Assembly (NCBI GenBank): GCA_016872875.1
Contig: VGYW01000249.1
Coordinates: forward strand, 1 to 12,332
Direction: 5' to 3'
DNA from: Planctomycetota bacterium
GTDB lineage: Bacteria; Planctomycetota; PUPC01; DSUN01
Length of the DNA: 12,332 bases
Below, one piece after another: positions 1 to 5,866 of the stretch. Made by a program: the position numbers and the translations under genes. Under the pieces are notes generated by a model, which ran no database searches, was not told where the DNA came from, and saw only the letters and a list, made by a program, of their open reading frames with translations. Within the stretch, counting starts at the first letter, position 1. Each line of letters starts with the position of its first letter.

Positions 1-316
1 CGTAGAGCCCCCGAAGCGGGGCGATTCAATGGGCGTGAAACGCCCCCTTCGGGGGCTTGGATGGGGGGGACGCGCCATCCCAGGGCTCCCTTCGGTCGCC
101 CTGGGCTACGGCTGGGTCGCCCGCGTCGGCGGGCTACAAGGCCCCGAGATGTGGGCAAAGATCAGGGCTTCGCCCTGGGCTGCTATAGTACGCCCCTGTC
201 GGGGCTCCGGAGTAGTTCACCAGAACTGGTGGCCATACTCCCAGGTTGTGGGGGGCCGTCCCCCCGCGCTACAATACAGACGCCGCGGCCGCCGCCTTTA
301 TTCAGGAGCGTGAGCC
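1..316. repeat. Intergenic cluster of GC-rich hairpins (two composite hairpin pairs)
   Basis: No credible gene is seen here. The stretch is a chain of short inverted repeats: GCCCC/GGGGC at 7-11 and 18-22; GCCCCC-TTC-GGGGGC at 42-56; CCCAGGGC/GCCCTGGG at 79-86 and 98-105; GCCCGC-GTCG-GCGGGC at 119-134; CAGGGC-TTC-GCCCTG at 163-177; GCCCC-TGTC-GGGGC at 192-205. The last four form two similar units: a CAGGGC/GCCCTG hairpin, a 14-15 base spacer beginning GGCT, then a second GC hairpin. This looks like a dispersed intergenic repeat, and I infer that relatives exist elsewhere in the genome. A weak TACAAT box at 270-275 could serve the downstream gene, but its -35 match is poor. Confidence 0.6.
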
Positions 317-700
317 ATGGGAGCGGGACTCAAGGAGACGTTCGAGAGGCTCTGGCAGGAACACTTCCCCGGCGCCGAGCTGCCCATCTGCTGCTGGCAC
401 GCGGACGCGCCCGGCGACGCCGAGGCCGTGAAGCCGGCCACCGGGCACCGCTGCGTGATCGCCGACCTGGCCAGGGTCCGGCGCGGCGCCTCGCTGGCCT
501 TCGACGCCGCCGCCGTCAGTTGCTTCGGCGGCCGCAAGTGCTTCGGCTTCCCCGTCGAGATGGGCGAGGACTTCCCCTACTTCCTCTCCTACGGCATCCC
601 CGGCAAGCTGGAGGGCGAGCGCTACAAGAAGACCCCGAGCTCGTCCGCCAATGGGTCCAGACCGCCAGGGCGCTCCCCGCCCCGGCCCGGGCTATCTTGA
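317..700 (+). pseudogene. DUF169 family protein, frameshifted and 3'-truncated remnant
   Basis: The ATG at 317 is preceded by AGGAG at 304-308 with 8-base spacing. Residues 1-102 match the N-terminal half of the DUF169 family (COG2043, function unknown): ELPICCWHAD, the GHRCVIADLARVRRG block, a Cys-Phe-Gly-Gly-Arg-Lys stretch, and GIPGKLEGERYKKTP. After KKTP (about base 631) the frame fails. Adding one base in the CCCCGAGC stretch restores the family-like ELVRQWVQ and a further LPAPARAILKRP. Similarity then stops near base 705, and a dispersed hairpin repeat begins at 741. The rest of the family, roughly another 100 residues, is absent. As written, the open frame ends at 700 with 127 residues; the shifted frame ends at 795. 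This is either a decayed gene or a single-base assembly error plus a genuine truncation. Confidence 0.72.
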
Positions 701-740
701 AGCGACCCGTGACACCACCTCGTCTGCGGCAAGCCAAGCA

Positions 741-774
741 CCCTCACCCCAGCCCTCTCCCCGAGGGAGAGGGG
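741..774. repeat. Dispersed CCCTCACCCC-type hairpin repeat
   Basis: The sequence starts CCCTCACCCCAG and is followed by a perfect 9-base inverted repeat, CCCTCTCCC (753-761) and GGGAGAGGG (765-773), with a 3-base loop. It has the look of an intergenic repeat found in many copies in bacterial genomes. It lies where the DUF169 similarity ends, so it may mark the break that removed the 3' half of that gene. Confidence 0.6.
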
Positions 775-802
775 GGATGGCTCCACCCTCGCTGAACACA
801 CC

Positions 803-828
803 GGAAAAAGACAGCGGGTGTCTTTTCT
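803..828 (-). terminator. Rho-independent terminator, probably bidirectional, of the ctpA-E2 operon
   Basis: AAAAGACA (806-813) and TGTCTTTT (819-826) form an 8-bp stem with a 5-base loop, GCGGG. On the minus strand the stem is followed by a run of five T (809-805). It begins 12 bases beyond the E2 stop codon, as expected for the operon's end. The plus strand also shows four T after the loop, so it could stop read-through from the DUF169 remnant too. The lower stem is A/T-rich, so strength is uncertain. Confidence 0.65.
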
Positions 829-838
829 GGCCGGGGGG

Positions 839-2218
839 TCAGGCGAGGGGCTTGGGGGCTTCGAGGAGGGACTTGAGCTTCTGGAAGAACTTGGCGGCAA
901 TGACACCGTCAACAAGGCGATGGTCGCAGGCGAGGACGAGGGTGGCCAGTTGGCGGATGGCGATGCCGTCGTCAATGACGACGGGGCGCTTGGCGATGCG
1001 CCCGACGCCGAGGATGGCGACCTCGCCAGGGTTGATGATGGGCAGCACGCTGTCCACGCCGAACATGCCGAGGTTGGAGACGGTGATGCAGCCGCCCTCG
1101 TAGTCGTCGGGGGTGAGGCGCTTGTTGCGGGCTTTGGCGATGAGGGCCTCGGTGTCGCGGGCGATGTCGGCGAGGGACTTGCTCTCGCAGTTTCGGACGA
1201 CGGGGACGATGAGTCCGCCTTCGATGCCGACGGCGAGGCCGACGTTGACCTCGTGGCGGTAGAGGAGGGCGCCGTCGGCCCAGGCGCAGTTCATGTCGGG
1301 GTTGGCGGCGAAGGCGAGGGCGCAGGCGCGGATGATGAGGTCGTTGAAGGAGACCTTGAGGCCGCCGGCGGCGAGCTCGCGCCGCAGCTCTATCAGCGCC
1401 GTCATATCCACGTCCAGGGTCAGGTAGAAGTGCGGGATGGTGGCCTTGCTGAGTGCCATGCGCTGTGCGACGACTCGGCGCATGGGGGTGGGGGCCACGC
1501 GGCGTCCGCCGGGGGGCGGCGCGGCCTCGACGTCGGCCTTCATTATCCTGCCGCCCGGGCTTGAGGGCTTGATGCGCGTGAGGTCAACGCCGCGTTGGTA
1601 GGCGATCTCGAGTGCCGTGGGCGATATGCGGATGCCGTCGAGGCGGGCGGCGTAGGCGAGGACATCCGCCTCGACAATTCGGCCGCTCGGCCCCGAGCCG
1701 CGGAGCAGTTGAAGCGGGATGCGTTTCCCGGAGGCGGTGCGGCGGGCGCGGGGGGAAGAGAAGGTGCGAGATGGAGCCGATTGCTGATTGCTGATTGCTG
1801 ATTGCTGATTGAAGTCCGAAATCCGAAATCCGAAATCCGAAATTGGGGCCGGCTGGGCTACGGGTGGCGCGGGCACCGGCGTGGGGGCGATGACGGCGGG
1901 GGCAGCGGCGCCCTTGGCGGCGGCGAGGGCCTTCGCGCCGGCGAGGGCACGCTCGACCATCTCGCCGGTCACGGCGTCGGCGGGCTCGCCGATGAAGGCG
2001 ATGACGGCGTTGCAGGGCACCGTGTCGCCCTTGGCGTAGAGGAGCTTCTTGACGACGCCTGGGTAGAAGCACTCGACTTCGAGGGCCGCCTTGTCGGTGT
2101 TGATTTCGAGGAGGATGTCGCCCTTCCGGACGGTGTCGCCCTCGCTGATGCGCCAGGCTTCGACGGTGGCTTCCTCCATCGTCTGGCCGAGCTTGGGCAT
2201 GACGACTTCGCGGATCAT
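839..2218 (-). CDS. pdhC: Pyruvate dehydrogenase E2 subunit (dihydrolipoyl acetyltransferase)
   Basis: The product has 459 residues. It transfers the acetyl group from the E1-loaded lipoyl arm to CoA and forms the core of the cytoplasmic 2-oxoacid dehydrogenase complex. Order: lipoyl domain at about 1-80 with the lipoylated lysine in INTDKAALE (K43); Pro/Ala linker at about 100-150; two peripheral-subunit-binding-like domains at about 153-190 and 198-232; catalytic domain at about 240-459 with the active-site HRLVDG (H433, D437). The SNLGMFGVDS and INPGEVAILGVG segments favour a pyruvate-type E2. The start is the ATG at 2218, with GAGGAG-like SD just upstream; the open frame continues further upstream but lacks domain sequence there. 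That ATG overlaps the nnrD stop as ATGA, implying translational coupling. Linker residues 126-147 are encoded by two 7-base tandem arrays. No E1 or E3 gene is in the window. Confidence 0.93.
   Translation of the reverse strand: MIREVVMPKLGQTMEEATVEAWRISEGDTVRKGDILLEINTDKAALEVECFYPGVVKKLLYAKGDTVPCNAVIAFIGEPADAVTGEMVERALAGAKALAAAKGAAAPAVIAPTPVPAPPVAQPAPISDFGFRISDFNQQSAISNQQSAPSRTFSSPRARRTASGKRIPLQLLRGSGPSGRIVEADVLAYAARLDGIRISPTALEIAYQRGVDLTRIKPSSPGGRIMKADVEAAPPPGGRRVAPTPMRRVVAQRMALSKATIPHFYLTLDVDMTALIELRRELAAGGLKVSFNDLIIRACALAFAANPDMNCAWADGALLYRHEVNVGLAVGIEGGLIVPVVRNCESKSLADIARDTEALIAKARNKRLTPDDYEGGCITVSNLGMFGVDSVLPIINPGEVAILGVGRIAKRPVVIDDGIAIRQLATLVLACDHRLVDGVIAAKFFQKLKSLLEAPKPLA
1781..1842. 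repeat. Two adjacent 7-base tandem arrays inside the E2 linker
   Basis: Four perfect copies of TTGCTGA (1781-1808), a 6-base joint, then four perfect copies of TCCGAAA (1815-1842). On the coding (minus) strand these read as the seven-residue patterns ISDFGFR and NQQSAIS, giving E2 residues 126-147. Neither 7-base unit creates a stop codon in any frame on the coding strand. One unit gained or lost would still shift the downstream E2 frame. Confidence 0.95.
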
Positions 2219-3084
2219 CCGGAACTCCTCTTGAGGAAGGCGGGGCCGATGTAGTGGAGGAGGTCGGCCGCGGTGAGCGCGTGCTGGCCGATGGCCTCGG
2301 CTGCGAGGTCGCCCGCGAGGCCGTGGAGGTGGACGGCGAGGCACGTGGCGGGGAAGGGATCGAGCCCCTGGGCGAGCAGGCCGGCGATCATCCCGGTCAA
2401 CACGTCGCCCGTGCCGCCGCTCGCCATGCCGGGGTTCCCAGTCTCGTTGACATAGAGGGCGCCGTGATGGTCGGCGACGACGGTGCGGTGGCCCTTGAGG
2501 GCGACGACAAGGGAGAATCGGTGTGCGAAGGATAGGGCGGCGTCCTCGCGGGCGGCCTGTATCTCGCGCACTGAGTAGCCGGTGAGGCGGGCCATCTCGC
2601 CGGGGTGGGGTGTGAGGACGATGGGCGCCCGCGCCTCTTCGAGGATGGCCGTCTGGCCTTCGAGCGCGTTCAGCCCATCGGCATCAAGCACCATTGGCTT
2701 CGTGAGCGAGCGGATGAGGGCGTGGACGAGCTTCTCGGTCGAGCGGTGCCGGCCGATTCCGGGACCGAGAGCGATGGCATTGCGGCGCTCGGCGAATGCA
2801 AGGACCTCGGGCAGCGCGCCCAGGGCAAACGCTCCGCCTGGGACCTCGCGGAACGGGTGGGTCATGCAGGCGGTGAGCTTTGCGGCCACGACGGGCAGGA
2901 GCGAGGCGGGCACACCCAGTGTCACGAGGCCGGCTCCGCTGCGGAGCGCGCCCTCGGCGGCCAGGCAGGCGGCGCCGGCGAAGCCCGTGGAGCCGGCGAG
3001 GACGAGGACGTGGCCGAACTGGCCCTTGTGGGCGGCGGCCTCGCGAGAGAGGCCCTGCATCGCTTGCTCAGGCTGGAACTGCAC
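2215..3084 (-). CDS. nnrD: ADP-dependent NAD(P)H-hydrate dehydratase
   Basis: The product has 289 residues and is a ribokinase-like YjeF C-terminal domain enzyme. It dehydrates S-NAD(P)HX back to NAD(P)H using ADP (metabolite repair). Visible motifs: HKGQFGHVLVLAGS near 19-32, GFAGAACLAAEGALRSGAG, LGPGIG (106-111), VLDADGLNAL, LTPHPGEMARLTG, and the signature NETGNPGMASGGTGDVLTGM near 213-232 containing the catalytic-type GGTGD. The partner epimerase domain (NnrE) is not fused. I chose the GTG at 3084 because GGAGG (3095-3099) lies 10 bases upstream and gives the usual short lead before HKG. The longer open frame begins inside a simple repeat and would add a repeat-encoded HPSTHP segment. The stop overlaps the E2 start as ATGA. 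Confidence 0.9.
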   Translation of the reverse strand: MQFQPEQAMQGLSREAAAHKGQFGHVLVLAGSTGFAGAACLAAEGALRSGAGLVTLGVPASLLPVVAAKLTACMTHPFREVPGGAFALGALPEVLAFAERRNAIALGPGIGRHRSTEKLVHALIRSLTKPMVLDADGLNALEGQTAILEEARAPIVLTPHPGEMARLTGYSVREIQAAREDAALSFAHRFSLVVALKGHRTVVADHHGALYVNETGNPGMASGGTGDVLTGMIAGLLAQGLDPFPATCLAVHLHGLAGDLAAEAIGQHALTAADLLHYIGPAFLKRSSG

Positions 3085-3094
3085 GGGCTGCCGC

Positions 3095-3099
3095 CCTCC
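3095..3099 (-). promoter_or_regulatory. Ribosome binding site deciding the nnrD GTG start
   Basis: GGAGG on the minus strand lies 10 bases before the GTG at 3084. It supports this start over the GTG at 3162 (inside the repeat element) and over the ATG at 3060, which has no clear SD and would cut into the N-terminal lead. Confidence 0.6.
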
Positions 3100-3105
3100 G
3101 ATAAA

Positions 3106-3238
3106 GAGGATGAATGGATGGGTGGATGGGTGGATGAATGCAAGAGAGAGGCAGTCTTTCACTCATCCATTCATCCATCCATCCATTCATCCATTCATTC
3201 ATCCATCCATCCATTCATCCATCCATCCACTCATCCTC
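3106..3238. repeat. Inverted ATCC/ATTC simple-sequence repeat element between eda and nnrD
   Basis: The left arm (3106-3140) is built of GGAT/GAAT/GGGT tetramers. The right arm (3161-3238) is the complementary CATC/CATT run and is about twice as long. A non-repeat loop at about 3141-3160 separates them. The outer ends are a perfect inverted match, GAGGATGA (3106-3113) and TCATCCTC (3231-3238). It fills most of the 173-base gap between the eda stop and the nnrD start and would fold into a long imperfect hairpin in the operon mRNA. Confidence 0.9.
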
Positions 3239-3257
3239 GTCATTCCTTGTCTGTCCG

Positions 3258-3896
3258 TCACACGCTGACGATTGCGGCGAGGAAGCGTTTCGCCATCTCG
3301 GTGATCAGCGCGTAGTTGCCGGCGGCGAGGGCGTCCTTTCGGACGAGGCTGGAGCCTACGCCGAGGGCGACGGCGCCCGCGCGAAGCCAGTCGGCGGCAT
3401 TGTCCACGTCTACCCCGCCCGTCGGCATGATGGGGACTTCGGGAAGCGGGGCGCGAATGGCCTTGAGGTATGGTATGCCGCCCAGCTCGGCGGGGAAGAG
3501 CTTCACGCAGTCGGCCCCCGCCTGCCACGCGGCGGCGATCTCGGTGGGGGTGAACGCGCCGGGCATCACCGCCACGTCGCGATCGCGGCACAGGCGGATG
3601 ACATCGAGGTTGGTGTTGGGGGCGACGATGTAGCGAGCGCCGGCGGCAATGGCCGCCTCCGCGCGCTTGGGGTCGGTGACGGTGCCCGCGCCGAGCATGA
3701 CGTTCCCGCCGTAGCTGTTCCTCACGGTGGCGATGACCTCGGGGGCCTTCGGGACGGTGAAGGTGATCTCGATGGCGGAGACGCCGCCGTCGAGGAGGGC
3801 GTCAATTATGGGGCGCACCTGGTCCGTTGTGCTGCGGACGACTGCGACGAGGCGGAGCTTGCGGACCCAGGCCATCACTTCTTCGCGTTGCGACAT
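3258..3896 (-). CDS. eda: KDPG/KHG aldolase (2-dehydro-3-deoxyphosphogluconate aldolase family)
   Basis: The product has 212 residues, the normal length for this single TIM-barrel class I aldolase. It splits 2-keto-3-deoxy-6-phosphogluconate to pyruvate and glyceraldehyde 3-phosphate (Entner-Doudoroff) or acts on 4-hydroxy-2-oxoglutarate; sequence alone does not separate the two. Motifs: VAVVR (R21), AIEITF (E43), MLGAGTV, the Schiff-base lysine in CVKLFPAE (K132), and the phosphate-binding PTGGV and ALGVGSSL loops. The ATG at 3896 has AGGAGG at 3902-3907 with 5-base spacing. It overlaps the end of larB by 22 bases, so the two are co-translated. The nearest pathway link is that it makes pyruvate, the substrate of the complex whose E2 is encoded downstream. 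Confidence 0.92.
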   Translation of the reverse strand: MSQREEVMAWVRKLRLVAVVRSTTDQVRPIIDALLDGGVSAIEITFTVPKAPEVIATVRNSYGGNVMLGAGTVTDPKRAEAAIAAGARYIVAPNTNLDVIRLCRDRDVAVMPGAFTPTEIAAAWQAGADCVKLFPAELGGIPYLKAIRAPLPEVPIMPTGGVDVDNAADWLRAGAVALGVGSSLVRKDALAAGNYALITEMAKRFLAAIVSV

Positions 3897-4675
3897 GGCT
3901 TCCTCCTGGCCTTCGCCACAGCGGGCAAGTTGGTGTGGTTGATCAGCGAGGCGATGTAGCCGGCGCCGAAGCCGTTGTCAATGTTGACCACGCAGACGCT
4001 CGAGGCGCAGCTATTGAGCATGGCGAGGAGCGCGGCGAGGCCGCCGAAGCTGGCGCCGTAGCCGATGCTGGTGGGGACGGCGACGACTGGGCGGCTCGTG
4101 AGTCCGCCGACGACGCTTGCGAGGGCGCCCTCCATGCCCGCGACGACGATGAGGACGTTGGCGTCGAAGACGTGGTGTGCGCGCGAGAGGAGGCGGTGGA
4201 TGCCGGCGACGCCGACGTCGTAGAGCTTCTCGACGGAGTTGCCGAGCACCTCGGCGGTCACGCGGGCCTCCTCGGCCACTGACATGTCGGAGGTTCCGGC
4301 GGTGACGACGAGGATTTTGCCTGGTGGGAGGGGCTTCGGCTTGCGCTGGCAGACGATGATGCGCGCGGGGTCGTGGAACTCGGCGTCGGGGCAGATGGCT
4401 CGGACGGCCTCGAAGGCGGCAGGCTCGGCCCGCGTGGCGAGCACCTCGCAGCCGTCGGCCATCAGGCGCTGGGCGATGCCGGCGACCTGCTGGGGCGTCT
4501 TGCCCTGGCAGAGGATGACCTCTGGGAAGCCGCAGCGCAGGTGGCGATGGGTGTCCACCGTGGCGTAGCCGAGGTCCTCGAATGGGAGGCGGCGCATGCG
4601 CTCGAGCGCCGCCTCGGGCGCGACCTGGCCGCTGCGCACTTGCGCAAGAAGCTCGCGGAGGGCCTCGACGTTCAT
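3875..4675 (-). CDS. larB: Nickel-pincer cofactor biosynthesis protein LarB
   Basis: The product has 266 residues. LarB carboxylates and hydrolyses nicotinic acid adenine dinucleotide to pyridinium-3,5-biscarboxylic acid mononucleotide, the first step to the nickel-pincer cofactor of LarA-type racemases. The N-terminal part (1-115) has the family FEDLGYATVDTHRHLRCGFPE stretch. The C-terminal part (about 119-250) is PurE-like, with VVTAGTSDMSVAEEA, VVAGMEGALASVVGGL, VAVPTSIGYGASFGG and NIDNGFGAG. The ATG at 4675 is 2 bases beyond the tsaD stop, and a purine-rich GGGGAAGG in the end of tsaD serves as SD. A longer open frame upstream is only the antisense-like shadow of tsaD. LarC, LarE and LarA are not in the window. 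Confidence 0.92.
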   Translation of the reverse strand: MNVEALRELLAQVRSGQVAPEAALERMRRLPFEDLGYATVDTHRHLRCGFPEVILCQGKTPQQVAGIAQRLMADGCEVLATRAEPAAFEAVRAICPDAEFHDPARIIVCQRKPKPLPPGKILVVTAGTSDMSVAEEARVTAEVLGNSVEKLYDVGVAGIHRLLSRAHHVFDANVLIVVAGMEGALASVVGGLTSRPVVAVPTSIGYGASFGGLAALLAMLNSCASSVCVVNIDNGFGAGYIASLINHTNLPAVAKARRKPCRNAKK

Positions 4676-4677
4676 CG

Positions 4678-5721
4678 CTAGACCTTCCCCTTCCTGTAGT
4701 GACGCGAGAATGGGAGATAGGGGACGGGCGTAACATCGAGCGGGGCCGCCCTGCCCTCCTCCAGGAGCCTTGCGCCGAGGGCGGCGATCATCGCGGCGTT
4801 GTCGGTGCAGAGAGCCGGGGGCGCGAAGCGGAGCTTGAGGCCGACCTTTGCGGCCTCCTCCGCAAGGCGCGTCCGCAGGCGCGAGTTGCAGGCCACCCCG
4901 CCGCCTGCGGCGAGGGTGGCCGCGCCGCGCGAGAGCGCGGCTCGGATGCTCTTCTCGACCAACACGTCCACCACGGCCTCCTGGAAGGCGGCCGCGATGT
5001 CCCGCACTCTCTCGGGCGGCGGGGGCGTGGCGCCGCGCCCCCTGGCGTTTCGCCCGTAGCACTCGTAGAGCACGGCGGTCTTCAGCCCGCTGAAGCTGAA
5101 GTCGAACGAGCCGGGCTCGAGGAGCGTCCTGGGAAAGCGGACCGCGTTTGGGTCTCCGCCGCGCGCGGCGCGGTCGATGGCCGGCCCGCCGGGGTAGCTG
5201 AGGCCGAGGAGGGAGGCCGCCTTGTCGAACGCCTCGCCCGCGGCGTCGTCGGTCGTCGTGCCGATCACCTCGGTGTCAATGGGGCTGGTGGCGTGGAGGA
5301 GGACGGTGTGGCCGCCTGAGGCGATGAGGCCGACGAGGGGATAGTCGAGCGGGGCATCGAGTGCCGGGGCGTAGAGGTGGGCGTCAATGTGGTTCACCGC
5401 GGCGAGGGGCAGGCCGAGGAGCCAGCTCAGGGTCTTGGCGGCCGCGACGCCGATGAGGAGCGCCCCGATGAGGCCGGGGCAGGTGGTCACGGCGATGGCG
5501 TCGAGGCTGTCGAGGCGTGTGCCCGCGCGTTCCAGGGCCTGGTCAATGGTGGGCACGACGGCCTCCACGTGTGCGCGGCAGGCGATTTCGGGCACCACGC
5601 CGCCGTAGCGGGCGTGGAGGTGTTCCTGGGAGGCGACGACGCTGGAGAGGACACGGCAGCCGCCATCCACCACTGCCGCGGCGGTCTCGTCGCACGATGT
5701 TTCGATGCCGAGGATGCGCAT
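4678..5721 (-). CDS. tsaD: tRNA N6-adenosine threonylcarbamoyltransferase TsaD
   Basis: The product has 347 residues, the usual length. With TsaB and TsaE it transfers threonylcarbamoyl from TC-AMP to A37 of ANN-decoding tRNAs (t6A). Motifs: ILGIETSCDETAAAV at the N-terminus, VPEIACRAHVE, the metal-binding NHIDAH (H111 and H115), ASGGHT, GTTTDDAAGEAFDKAA, GGVACNSRLR and the late CTDNAAMIA (metal-binding Asp). The ATG at 5721 has GGAAG at 5730-5734 with 8-base spacing and begins directly with MRILGIETSC. An in-frame ATG at 5736 is possible, but anything earlier would translate the trinucleotide repeat element into Ser and Thr runs. Its stop is 2 bases from larB. Confidence 0.95.
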   Translation of the reverse strand: MRILGIETSCDETAAAVVDGGCRVLSSVVASQEHLHARYGGVVPEIACRAHVEAVVPTIDQALERAGTRLDSLDAIAVTTCPGLIGALLIGVAAAKTLSWLLGLPLAAVNHIDAHLYAPALDAPLDYPLVGLIASGGHTVLLHATSPIDTEVIGTTTDDAAGEAFDKAASLLGLSYPGGPAIDRAARGGDPNAVRFPRTLLEPGSFDFSFSGLKTAVLYECYGRNARGRGATPPPPERVRDIAAAFQEAVVDVLVEKSIRAALSRGAATLAAGGGVACNSRLRTRLAEEAAKVGLKLRFAPPALCTDNAAMIAALGARLLEEGRAAPLDVTPVPYLPFSRHYRKGKV

Positions 5722-5736
5722 GAACGGTTCTTCCAT

Positions 5737-5831
5737 CGTCGTCGTCCTCGTCGTCGTCGTCGTCCTCGAATCCCCAGTGGCAACGCAGACCAGCAGATTC
5801 GACGACGACGACGAGGACGACGACGACGACG
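5737..5831. repeat. Inverted GTC/GAC trinucleotide repeat element between ctpA and tsaD
   Basis: Two 36-base arms at 5737-5772 and 5796-5831 are reverse complements at 33 of 36 positions without gaps. They consist of GTC (or GAC) triplets with scattered CTC (or GAG) and end in GAATC/GATTC next to a 23-base non-repeat loop (5773-5795). The element occupies most of the 145-base ctpA-tsaD gap and abuts the tsaD ribosome binding site. It would form a very stable hairpin in mRNA of either strand. Confidence 0.95.
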
Positions 5832-5866
5832 AAAGAAGAGCGTGGTGCCTCGCCAAGAAGTGGCGG

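Noticed and set aside
29..313. 94-residue open frame at the left edge
   Set aside because: It is made of the hairpin repeats and has no recognisable protein features.
818..1564. 248-residue plus-strand open frame opposite the E2 catalytic domain
   Set aside because: It is a shadow of a well-supported enzyme gene, with low-complexity composition.
3060..3162. Longer nnrD start at the GTG at 3162
   Set aside because: It would start inside the simple repeat and add a repeat-encoded His/Pro/Thr segment; the GTG at 3084 has a proper ribosome binding site and fits the family length.
3106..3238. Possible CRISPR array
   Set aside because: The repeats are contiguous 4-base units without unique spacers.
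5722..5856. Longer tsaD start giving poly-Ser and poly-Thr leader
   Set aside because: The extension is the translated trinucleotide element; the family N-terminus begins at the ATG at 5721 with its own SD.
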